Below, in pieces: positions 25,301 to 32,568 of a DNA stretch of 38,921 bases. Origin of the DNA: Phocaeicola coprophilus DSM 18228 = JCM 13818 (GTDB lineage Bacteria; Bacteroidota; Bacteroidia; Bacteroidales; Bacteroidaceae). Numbering within the stretch: position 1 is the first letter of the stretch; each line of letters starts with the position of its first letter. Under the pieces are notes generated by a model, which saw only the letters and a list, made by a program, of their open reading frames with translations, was not told the DNA's origin and searched no databases. The position numbers and the translations under genes are program-made. The stretch is from positions 1 through 38,921 of the forward strand of contig NZ_EQ973637.1 in the NCBI RefSeq assembly GCF_000157915.1, in the 5' to 3' direction.

Positions 25301-25460
25301 TTGCACCCGGATAAGATGCGCTGATTTTTACAACCGGCGGTGTAATCTGGGGGTATTGATCGACCGGAAGCATCATCAGTCCGATGATTCCGATGATCAC
25401 AATCAATATGGATATGACAGCCGAGAATACCGGTCTGTCAATGAAAAAATTCACTTTCAT
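22353..25460 (-). CDS. RND family efflux permease (HAE1/AcrB type)
   Basis: A 1035-residue inner-membrane transporter, full length for the AcrB type. The start [41 protein letters not shown] is typical. The fourth helix segment [28 protein letters not shown] holds the two adjacent Asp residues of the proton relay. The C-terminal repeat is [15 protein letters not shown]. It exports drugs, bile salts or similar compounds using the proton gradient. It follows the adaptor gene by 26 bp. Substrate range cannot be read from the sequence. Confidence 0.96.
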   Translation of the reverse strand: [1035 protein letters not shown]

Positions 25461-25486
25461 GGGGTTGTCTGATTAATGGGGTTTGC

Positions 25487-26638
25487 TTATTTGTCTTCCT
25501 CCTTTGCTTCCGGTGCTTCGCCAATGCGGACTTTGATGCCCGGAGTCAGTTTGTGATAACCTTCGTCAACAACCATTTCGCCGGCAGCAAGACCACGTTC
25601 TACCACTACGTTGTTCTGGAATTCCGGACCGAGTTCGATGAAACGTTTTTCTACAGTCGAGTCTTTACGCATCACGAATACGTAGGCACCTCCCTTTTCG
25701 ATGATCAGTGATTTCTGGGGAACTACCGTGGCCTGTTCGCGTACGTCAAGCAACAGTTTTACCTTGGTGAACTGTCCCGGCAGAAGAGCATGGTCGGGGT
25801 TGGCCATTTCTGCACGGACGGAGAACGTTCCGGTTTTCGGATTTACCTGTGGATCGGCAAAGTCAACGAGACCTTTGTGTGGATATACGGAGTTGTCGGC
25901 AAGCGTAATGCTGACGGTCGGTTGCCAGGAACGTGTAGAGTCCTTTTGGCCGAGAGTTACGTTACGCTCTTTACTTTTCAGATAGTCAAGTGCAGTCATG
26001 CTGAAATCAATCAGTACAGTATCACTTTTTACGATGGTGGCAAGAAGAGACTGGTTGCCACTGCCTACCAGCGTTCCCAGGTCGACATATCTTTCACTGA
26101 TCTGTCCGGATATCGGCGAACGTACGATGGTATATCCCAGTTCCTGTTCTGCCTGATCCAGATCAGCTTCGCTCATGCCTACGCTGGCTACTGCAGTTTC
26201 ATAAGCAGCAATGGCGTTGTCCAGGTCCAGCTGGCTGGCTGCATTCTTTTCATACAACGGACGGATACGGTCCAGGTCACGTTGAGCCTTGCGTGCTGTT
26301 GCTTCGTCCTTCTTCAGCTGAGCACGTGCCTTGTCTGCTTTGGCACGGTATTTATCCTGATTAATGACAAAGAGTGTCTGGTTTCTTTTTACATAAGTTC
26401 CTTCCTCGAAAAGCATTTGTTCGAGGAAACCCTCTACGCGGGCGCGAACTTCTACAAACTGCTGAGCACGGATTCGGCCCACGTATTCTCCATAAATTTC
26501 TACATCTTGTTGCTGAGCCGGTGTCACGCAAACGATGGGAAGTTCAGGTTCCGGTTTTTCTTTGCGGGTCAGAACCAGGTACAGAGCAATGACAACGATT
26601 ACGCTGATTGCTGCATAGATGGCTTGTTTTCTTTTCAT
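25487..26638 (-). CDS. RND efflux periplasmic adaptor (AcrA type)
   Basis: About 383 residues. N-terminal membrane anchor KQAIYAAISVIVVIALYLVL, then a lipoyl-type half motif (EGTYVKRNQTLFVINQDKYRAKADKARAQL), an alpha-hairpin rich in Ala/Leu (about 105-165), and the second lipoyl half YTIVRSPISGQISERYVDLGTLVGSG. The beta-barrel and membrane-proximal parts follow. It links pump and outer-membrane factor. I chose the ATG at 26638, which has an AAGGAAAG sequence upstream; in-frame ATGs at 26671 and 26731 would add 11 or 31 residues. Confidence 0.93.
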   Translation of the reverse strand: MKRKQAIYAAISVIVVIALYLVLTRKEKPEPELPIVCVTPAQQQDVEIYGEYVGRIRAQQFVEVRARVEGFLEQMLFEEGTYVKRNQTLFVINQDKYRAKADKARAQLKKDEATARKAQRDLDRIRPLYEKNAASQLDLDNAIAAYETAVASVGMSEADLDQAEQELGYTIVRSPISGQISERYVDLGTLVGSGNQSLLATIVKSDTVLIDFSMTALDYLKSKERNVTLGQKDSTRSWQPTVSITLADNSVYPHKGLVDFADPQVNPKTGTFSVRAEMANPDHALLPGQFTKVKLLLDVREQATVVPQKSLIIEKGGAYVFVMRKDSTVEKRFIELGPEFQNNVVVERGLAAGEMVVDEGYHKLTPGIKVRIGEAPEAKEEDK

Positions 26639-26828
26639 TCTTAAATCTTTCCTTGTCAAAAATCGTTTCATATTCCTTTGGTTAATTTTAATTTTTGTGC
26701 GCTTCTTTGAATGTTGCAAATCCTGTGCCAAACCTTTGTTTCGTTTTTTTTATGCTTGATTTCCTGTGTATTGTTAGGGTGGAGGGGATAAAAGTTGGGG
26801 AAGGAATGTCGGGAATTGTGGATTTATT

Positions 26829-27179
26829 CTACACTTGTTTTTGTGGATAATGTTTTTTTCTGATCAGGTGTTCGCCATACTCTCGCCAAATATGTTGCAG
26901 GGCAGCTATTGGATGGTAGAAGAGCATTCGGGGGCCTGCATAGCGCATAACGTTCCGGATCTGTGCTCTCATGTCGGGCTTGTAACAATGTTTTGGGCAC
27001 AGACGACAAGTTTTTTTGTGATCTTTGAACGGACAGTTGTTCAGCCTTGCAGTGGCATATGCCAACAGAGACTGGCAATTGTTGCATAACGTTCTGTTGC
27101 CCTCCTTGTGGCGGCAATAGATCCGTATCATTTGTTCAACGATTCTTCTTTCTTCTTCTATCCTTGAAAGTTTGCGCAT
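26829..27179 (-). CDS. YgbA-like protein (nitrous oxide-stimulated promoter family)
   Basis: A 116-residue Cys/His-rich protein: CNNCQSLLAYA, CPFKDHKKTCRLCPKHCYKP, then MRYAGPRMLFYHPIAALQHI. These match the family named nitrous oxide-stimulated promoter (YgbA in enterobacteria). The cysteines suggest metal or Fe-S binding. I used the ATG at 27179, as the reading frame above it holds the promoter region (CAAAGATA at 27199). It is divergent from the ThrE-type exporter. Function not well known; relatives respond to nitrosative stress. Confidence 0.85.
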   Translation of the reverse strand: MRKLSRIEEERRIVEQMIRIYCRHKEGNRTLCNNCQSLLAYATARLNNCPFKDHKKTCRLCPKHCYKPDMRAQIRNVMRYAGPRMLFYHPIAALQHIWREYGEHLIRKKHYPQKQV

Positions 27180-27198
27180 TTCATTAAACTTCTGGGTG

Positions 27199-27236
27199 CA
27201 AAGATAAAAAGAAAAACAGAATTTTTTGTACTTTTG
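27199..27236. promoter_or_regulatory. Divergent promoters for ygbA-like gene and thrE
   Basis: A minus-strand TATCTTTG (27199-27206) lies 20 bp upstream of the YgbA-like gene, and a plus-strand TACTTTTG (27229-27236) lies 28 bp upstream of the exporter. Each matches TAnnTTTG. Their -33 regions overlap, so the two promoters may compete. Confidence 0.55.
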
Positions 27237-27263
27237 CACCCTGAAAAACAAAACTTATAATTA

Positions 27264-28649
27264 ATGGTAATAGACGAACACTTGGAAACTACCGTGAAGG
27301 CGCACGATCAGCTCCTGCACCGTAGAGTAGACTTATTGTTGCGTACTGGCAAACTTTTGGTAGAAAGTCTGGCGGACACGAACCGCATTGTGAGAAACAT
27401 GAAGCGTACGGCAGCGTATCTGGGTATTCCCGAAGAGAAACTTCACATCAATGTCAGCTTCACTATGCTGATGGTGAACGTGAGCGATGGAGACTATTCG
27501 TTTACGAAATTCCAGCGTATTGAAGGACACGGAGTGAACATGACAGCCATTTCTGAAGTAAGCAAATTGTCGTGGCGTGCCATTGAAAATGATTATACGC
27601 TTGACCAGTATGAGGAAGAACTTGAAAAGATCCGTACCCGCAAACGTAATTACACGCCGTGGCAGGTAGCCATTGGAGCCGGTTTTGCCTGCGGTGGATT
27701 CTGTATTCAGTTCGGATGTGACTGGATGGCTTTCCTGTATGCATCAATCGCTGCCATCATTGGAATGCGTGTGCGTGCGAAGTGCAACGAGTCTGGTCTG
27801 AACCATTATATGGGAATTGCAATCTCTGCTTTTATAGCTACCATGCTGGCATGGGCTTCTACGTTGTTGCCTGCTGAATGGACTTCTACTCCCTGGCACC
27901 CGCTGCTGGCTTGTGCCCTGTTTATCGTTCCGGGTGTACCTTTGATCAACTTCGTCGACGATATGCTTGACAATTATATTCAGGTCGGTATTGTCCGGGC
28001 AGTGAATACGTTGCTGATGGTATCGGCAATGGCTTTCGGTATTGCTTTTGCCGTGAAACTGTGCAGCATCGGCGATTTCTTCCCGACCATCAGTATGGTT
28101 CCTCATCACAATTATCTGGAATATGCCATTGCGGCAGCCATTTCGGCGATGGGATTTTCCATGATCTTCAACATCCAGCGTCGTCTGCTTTGGGTTGTGG
28201 CCATTGGAGGTATCATCGCTGTATGTACCCGTAACTTTGTCAACCTCGGTCCGAGCACAAATAATATAGGTCTGGATATGGGATTGGTTATCGGTTCTTT
28301 CAGCGGTTCTGTTCTTGTGAGTCTGATTGCAATTAAGGCTGTTCACTGGTTCCATGTACCTAACCATGTGCTGACTATTCCTTCAGTAATCCCGATGATC
28401 CCGGGAGTTCTGATGTACCGCATGCTGTTTGGTCTGATCAACATGAATGTACAGTCCATCGATCAGGTTACTCCGTTGATGAAGGCCATTGAAAGCGGTG
28501 TAAACTCCGGACTGGTGATCATGTGTATTGCTTTGGGAGTTGCCATACCGAATATTTTCGGACGAAAATATATTGCCTCTTCCAAGAACAAACGTCTGGC
28601 TGAGATCCTGAAGGAACGTAAGGCTCGCGGCAAGTTCGTGGAATGGTAA
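27264..28649 (+). CDS. Threonine/serine exporter, ThrE family
   Basis: A 461-residue protein with a cytosolic N-terminal domain (about 1-115: LLLRTGKLLVESLADTNRI, MLMVNVSDG) and about ten membrane helices (from about 125). This is the fused form of the ThrE family (both halves in one chain, PF06738-like plus ThrE_2-like). The second half has VLTIPSVIPMIPGVLMYRMLFGLI, with the typical PGxxxYR pattern. It would export threonine or serine; the substrate is inferred from family. The small monooxygenase gene follows after 53 bp. Confidence 0.88.
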   Translation: MVIDEHLETTVKAHDQLLHRRVDLLLRTGKLLVESLADTNRIVRNMKRTAAYLGIPEEKLHINVSFTMLMVNVSDGDYSFTKFQRIEGHGVNMTAISEVSKLSWRAIENDYTLDQYEEELEKIRTRKRNYTPWQVAIGAGFACGGFCIQFGCDWMAFLYASIAAIIGMRVRAKCNESGLNHYMGIAISAFIATMLAWASTLLPAEWTSTPWHPLLACALFIVPGVPLINFVDDMLDNYIQVGIVRAVNTLLMVSAMAFGIAFAVKLCSIGDFFPTISMVPHHNYLEYAIAAAISAMGFSMIFNIQRRLLWVVAIGGIIAVCTRNFVNLGPSTNNIGLDMGLVIGSFSGSVLVSLIAIKAVHWFHVPNHVLTIPSVIPMIPGVLMYRMLFGLINMNVQSIDQVTPLMKAIESGVNSGLVIMCIALGVAIPNIFGRKYIASSKNKRLAEILKERKARGKFVEW

Positions 28650-28702
28650 ATGGAAAGCATTTGCAAAGAATAACAACATAGACTTTTAAAACAGAAACAA
28701 TT

Positions 28703-28978
28703 ATGATTAGATTGAATGTATTTATCCAGGTTGGAGCAGAAAAACGTCAGGAAGTAGTGGCTCTGTCTAAAGAACTGGTAGCAGCATCGTTGAAGGACAA
28801 TGGATGTGTAGCGTATGATTTGTTTGAAAGCGCAACCCGCCCTGATGTACTGATGATTTGTGAAACATGGCGTGATGCAGAATCTCTTTCTGCCCATGAA
28901 CAGGCTACTCACTTCACAACACTGGTTCCGAAGATTCAGGAGCTGGCTGCAATGAAACTGGAAAAGTTTAATTTCTGA
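28703..28978 (+). CDS. Antibiotic biosynthesis monooxygenase (ABM) family protein
   Basis: A 91-residue ferredoxin-like small protein of the YgiN/ABM type: IRLNVFIQVGAEKRQEVVALSKELVAASLKDNGCVAYDLFESATRPDVLMICETWRD followed by LSAHEQATHFTTLVPKI. Members oxidise quinols or act on small aromatic compounds, as dimers, without a metal or cofactor. The role here is not clear. It may be read from the exporter promoter, and it ends before a strong terminator. Confidence 0.85.
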   Translation: MIRLNVFIQVGAEKRQEVVALSKELVAASLKDNGCVAYDLFESATRPDVLMICETWRDAESLSAHEQATHFTTLVPKIQELAAMKLEKFNF

Positions 28979-29001
28979 TTTCGGAGTCTATCCGATAATA
29001 T

Positions 29002-29060
29002 GGAACGCGGGTTATCCCAGGAGTCGTATGACTTGAAGGGAAACCCGCGTTTCTTTTTTC
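29002..29060 (+). terminator. Terminator after the ABM gene
   Basis: GAACGCGGGTT pairs with AACCCGCGTTTC, followed by a run of six T. Confidence 0.85.
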
Positions 29061-29096
29061 TCCGGCTGCCGGAAAATTGTGCTTACATTAGCGGAA

Positions 29097-29230
29097 AATC
29101 GACCGGTCGTTTAGGCTCCATCGTACTACTCGATGCGCCCTCATCGACTATTCGATTCAGCCTCATCGTACTACTCGATTCTGCGGATCCTGCTACTCGA
29201 TATTGCCGTATTGTGTATTCGATGTGATGC
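29097..29230. repeat. Tandem array with 22-23-bp period
   Basis: Six units start at 29097, 29119, 29142, 29164, 29187 and 29209. The strongest contain ATCGTACTACTCGAT, with ATCG/CGAT palindromic arms and a variable 6 to 7-nt centre; others keep only the TATTCGAT half. The array lies between two terminators of convergent genes and is unlikely to be part of a normal message. Confidence 0.75.
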
Positions 29231-29269
29231 AGCCTATCTGTTGTCTGGAAAGGAAGAAACCTTTATGGG

Positions 29270-29311
29270 TAAAAAAGAAAACGGAGAGTTGCCTTGAGGC
29301 AACCCTCCGTT
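29270..29311 (-). terminator. Terminator after the rubrerythrin gene
   Basis: On the minus strand ACGGAGGGTTGCC pairs with GGCAACTCTCCGT around a 4-nt loop, followed by TTTCTTTTTT. Confidence 0.9.
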
Positions 29312-29347
29312 TCAGGAGTATCGATATTACCTGTTTGGGTAAGATAA

Positions 29348-29899
29348 TTACTTCTTGAAGTATCTGTTGTACAAACCTTCGAAACCTTTACCGTGACGAG
29401 CTTCGTCTTTAGCCATTTCGTGAACAGTGTCGTGGATAGCATCCAGGTTCAGCTGTTTTGCACGAGTTGCGATACGCTTCTTGTCTTCGCAAGCACCGCA
29501 TTCAGCGTTCATACGTTTTTCCAGGTTAGTTTTGGTATCCCATACACAGTCACCCAGCAGTTCTGCAAACTTAGCTGCGTGTTCAGCTTCTTCCCAAGCA
29601 TAGCGTTTGAAAGCTTCTGCAACTTCAGGATAGCCTTCACGGTCAGCCTGACGGCTCATAGCCAGGTACATACCAACTTCTGTACATTCACCCATAAAGT
29701 GATTGTTCAGGTCTTTGATCATTTCGTCGTCGCAACCTTTAGCTACGCCGATTACGTGTTCGTCAACAAACTGAAGACCACCTTCTGCTTCTTCCATTTC
29801 TTTGAACTTAGAAGCCGGAGCTTTACACAACGGGCATTTTTCAGGAGCAGTTTCACCTTCGTAAATGTAACCACAAACAGTACAGATAAATTTTTTCAT
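29348..29899 (-). CDS. Reverse rubrerythrin (N-terminal rubredoxin domain)
   Basis: A 183-residue non-haem iron protein. The rubredoxin-like domain comes first ([17 protein letters not shown]; two CxxC pairs), followed by a four-helix di-iron domain with ligands in [20 protein letters not shown] and [13 protein letters not shown]. This domain order is the reverse of classical rubrerythrin. The family reduces hydrogen peroxide in anaerobes. It lies 49 bp downstream of a Fur-family regulator, probably PerR, on the same strand, fitting peroxide control. Confidence 0.93.
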   Translation of the reverse strand: MKKFICTVCGYIYEGETAPEKCPLCKAPASKFKEMEEAEGGLQFVDEHVIGVAKGCDDEMIKDLNNHFMGECTEVGMYLAMSRQADREGYPEVAEAFKRYAWEEAEHAAKFAELLGDCVWDTKTNLEKRMNAECGACEDKKRIATRAKQLNLDAIHDTVHEMAKDEARHGKGFEGLYNRYFKK

Positions 29900-29948
29900 G
29901 ACAATAAAAATTTTAGATGTTAGTTAATATTCTATTTTAAATACGTTA

Positions 29949-30365
29949 TTAGTTCTGGTTTTCTTTTGAGCATTCGGGGCAGATACCTTTATAATAAAGG
30001 TGTGTTTCTTCAGTTATGAAGCCGTTCTGCGCCAGCTTTTCAACTTCCGGATCTTTCATTTCCATGGGAAGATCGTAGATTTTTCCGCATGCTTTGCACT
30101 GGAAGTGTGCATGCACCGATGTATCTCCGTCGAAACAGGCATTCCTTTCATCAATGGTCAGCATCCGGGCAGCTCCATGTTCTATAAACAACTTCAGCGT
30201 ATTGTATACGGTTGTTTTTGAAAGGGTAGGGATTTCTTTGCACAGAGCCATATAGATCTCATCGATACAGGGATGAGTTTTATGCTTCAGGAGATAATCC
30301 ATGATGGCAATGCGCTGTACGGACGGCTTGATGTTGTAACTAATCAAATATTCGTAAACATTCAT
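29949..30365 (-). CDS. Fur-family regulator, probably PerR
   Basis: A 138-residue protein with a winged HTH (SVQRIAIMDYLLKHKTHPCIDEIYMALCKEIPTLSKTTVYNTLKLF) and a C-terminal dimerisation domain with CKACG and CPEC zinc pairs and a His-rich regulatory site (HAHFQC). Its position before a rubrerythrin gene favours PerR over Fur. I used the ATG at 30365, because the longer reading begins with TTG. A palindrome at 30381-30393 lies just inside the transcript start, suggesting autorepression. Confidence 0.88.
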   Translation of the reverse strand: MNVYEYLISYNIKPSVQRIAIMDYLLKHKTHPCIDEIYMALCKEIPTLSKTTVYNTLKLFIEHGAARMLTIDERNACFDGDTSVHAHFQCKACGKIYDLPMEMKDPEVEKLAQNGFITEETHLYYKGICPECSKENQN

Positions 30366-30380
30366 ACTCTCTTTCAATTC

Positions 30381-30393
30381 TGTAACTATTACA
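30381..30393. promoter_or_regulatory. Candidate PerR/Fur operator
   Basis: TGTAACTATTACA is a perfect 5-3-5 palindrome, 16 bp downstream of the -7 box of the regulator's own promoter and upstream of its ATG. A/T-rich symmetry and position fit a Per/Fur box. Confidence 0.5.
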
Positions 30394-30408
30394 ATTTTAT
30401 TTCAAAGG

Positions 30409-30416
30409 CAAAGATA
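30409..30416 (-). promoter_or_regulatory. Promoter (-7 box) of the perR-rubrerythrin operon
   Basis: Minus-strand TATCTTTG with TTGTC 19 bp upstream. Confidence 0.6.
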
Positions 30417-30541
30417 CAAAGTTTTTTTTGAATGACAAGAGTCTGTGAACTTTTTTTCATGTGCAGAAGTCTTTTTTTGCAACTCTTTTTTTGTTTCTCA
30501 CATATTTTTAGTTTTCATCTTCGTATGCCGGATTAAATGAT

Positions 30542-30549
30542 TATTTTTG
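30542..30549 (+). promoter_or_regulatory. nadE promoter (-7 box)
   Basis: TATTTTTG matches TAnnTTTG, 87 bp before the nadE ATG. The leader holds a small hairpin, CCGGG-ctgtgt-CCCGG. Confidence 0.45.
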
Positions 30550-30636
30550 CAGATAGATTGATCGGATCTTTGCCAGACCGGGCTGTGTCCCGGAGACAAC
30601 GGTCGGCAGGATTCTATACCTTATTATATAGACAAT

Positions 30637-32568
30637 ATGAAATTTGGTTTTGTAAAAGTTGCAGCTGCTATTCCGACAGTGAAAGTGGCTGATTGCAAAT
30701 TTAATGCCCAACAGGCAGAAACTCAGATTGCAATAGCTGATGGCAAGGGTGTACAGATCGTAGTCTTTCCGGAATTGAATCTTACCGGATACTCGTGTGG
30801 TGACCTGTTCGGACAGCAGTTGTTGCTGGAACAGGCAGAACTGGCATTGATGCAGATTATGAACAATACCCGTCAGCTGGATGTCATTTCCATCGTGGGT
30901 ATGCCTGTCATTGTCAATTCTACACTATTGAATTGTGCAGTTGTGTTCCAGAAAGGAAAGATTCTTGGTGTCGTTCCGAAAACATATCTTCCAAACTATA
31001 AAGAGTTTTATGAACAGCGCTGGTTTGCTCCGTCTACGGCTCATCCAGAGGATACTATGGTCCGGTTATGTGGCCAGCTGGTACCGGTGAGCAGTAACAT
31101 GCTCTTTGAAACGTCAGATGTCTGCTTCGGTGTAGAAATCTGTGAAGATGTGTGGGCTCCTGTTCCGCCCAGTTCCCTTCTGGCACTGAAAGGGGCTGAA
31201 ATCATATTTAATATGTCGGCCGATACAGAGAACATATGCAAGCATCAGTACCTCCGTTCCTTGCTTGCCCAGCAGTCAGCCCGGTGTCTGGCCGGTTATG
31301 TTTTCGCCTCCAGCGGATTTGGAGAATCGACAACTGATGTGGTCTTTGCAGGCAACGGACTGATTTATGAAAACGGAACCTTGCTGGCCGAGTCTGAACG
31401 TTTCTCCTTTAAGGATCAACTGGTAGTGACGGAAATAGATGTGGAACGCCTGCGCGGAGAACGTCTGACCAATACTACATTTGCTGCCAGCGTGCGTATG
31501 CATGCCCAGCAGCCGGCCCGTCGTGTGACGGCAGAAATGGTAACCGGCCGCGATCTGATGCTGACCCGTTATGTAGAGCCGCATCCGTTTGTTCCGGCAG
31601 GAGGAGCATTATTGGATGAACGTTGCGAGGAAATATTCTCCATTCAGGTGGCTGGTCTGGCGAAACGTCTGGTACATACGGGATGCAAGACCGTAGTGGT
31701 CGGTATTTCGGGAGGGCTTGATTCCACTCTGGCTTTGCTGGTCTGCGTCAAGACATTTGATAAGCTGGGACTTTCGCGCAAAGGTATTATCGGTATTACG
31801 ATGCCTGGTTTCGGAACGACAGACCGTACGTATAACAATGCCTTGACACTGATGAGTTCCCTGCAGGTAACTACGAAAGAAATCAGTATCAAGGATGCCT
31901 GTATCCAGCATTTTCAGGATATTGGTCATGATATGTCTATCCATGATGTTACCTATGAAAATTCACAGGCGCGTGAACGTACGCAGATTCTGATGGATTA
32001 TGCCAATAAAGTAGGAGGACTGGTTATTGGTACTGGTGACCTGTCGGAACTGGCTTTGGGATGGGCTACATACAATGGTGATCACATGTCTATGTATGGA
32101 GTCAATGCCAGCATTCCCAAGACGCTGGTCCGCTACCTGGTTAACTGGGTTGCTCAGACTGGGGTAGATGTTCTGTCCCGCAATACATTGCTGGATATCA
32201 TTGATACGCCGATTAGTCCGGAACTGATACCGGCTGATGAACATGGAAACATCCGTCAGAAGACAGAAGACCTGGTAGGTCCGTATGAATTACATGACTT
32301 TTTCATCTATTATTTCCTGCGCTTCGGCTTTCGTCCGGCTAAAATCTACTGGCTGGCTGAGAATGCCTTCCGCGGAACATACGACAGTACGACAATCAAG
32401 AAATGGCTGATCAGTTTCTATCGCCGCTTCTTTGCCCAGCAGTTTAAGCGTTCCTGTCTGCCGGACGGTCCGAAAGTCGGCTCAGTTTCGCTGAGTCCGC
32501 GCGGCGACTGGCGTATGCCGAGTGATGCCAGTGCCGCTTTGTGGCTTAAAGAGTGCGAGGAGCTGTAA
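30637..32568 (+). CDS. nadE: Glutamine-dependent NAD+ synthetase
   Basis: A 643-residue two-domain enzyme. The N-terminal nitrilase-fold glutaminase (about 1-280) has the triad parts VFPELNLTGYSC (Glu), VPKTYLPNYKEF (Lys) and GVEICEDVW (Cys). The C-terminal synthetase has the P-loop-like SGGLDST at S358 and TGDLSELALGWATYNGDHM. It makes NAD+ from nicotinic acid adenine dinucleotide, ATP and glutamine. It is the last step of the route fed by the PncA-PncB pair on the nearby element. It stops directly against the end of nudC on the other strand. Confidence 0.95.
   Translation: MKFGFVKVAAAIPTVKVADCKFNAQQAETQIAIADGKGVQIVVFPELNLTGYSCGDLFGQQLLLEQAELALMQIMNNTRQLDVISIVGMPVIVNSTLLNCAVVFQKGKILGVVPKTYLPNYKEFYEQRWFAPSTAHPEDTMVRLCGQLVPVSSNMLFETSDVCFGVEICEDVWAPVPPSSLLALKGAEIIFNMSADTENICKHQYLRSLLAQQSARCLAGYVFASSGFGESTTDVVFAGNGLIYENGTLLAESERFSFKDQLVVTEIDVERLRGERLTNTTFAASVRMHAQQPARRVTAEMVTGRDLMLTRYVEPHPFVPAGGALLDERCEEIFSIQVAGLAKRLVHTGCKTVVVGISGGLDSTLALLVCVKTFDKLGLSRKGIIGITMPGFGTTDRTYNNALTLMSSLQVTTKEISIKDACIQHFQDIGHDMSIHDVTYENSQARERTQILMDYANKVGGLVIGTGDLSELALGWATYNGDHMSMYGVNASIPKTLVRYLVNWVAQTGVDVLSRNTLLDIIDTPISPELIPADEHGNIRQKTEDLVGPYELHDFFIYYFLRFGFRPAKIYWLAENAFRGTYDSTTIKKWLISFYRRFFAQQFKRSCLPDGPKVGSVSLSPRGDWRMPSDASAALWLKECEEL

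Noticed and set aside
27744-28367. 207-residue ORF opposite the ThrE-type exporter
   Set aside because: Low-complexity, His/Asn/Gln-rich shadow of a membrane protein gene.
29924-29940. Second Per/Fur box before the rubrerythrin gene
   Set aside because: TTAATATTCTATTTTAA is partly symmetric, but the region is A/T-rich and chance is likely; kept only as a note in the PerR finding.
3469-32568. NAD operon and nadE/nudC as one system
   Set aside because: The genes are over 22 kb apart, nadE and nudC look like normal chromosomal genes, and the element boundary lies between them.
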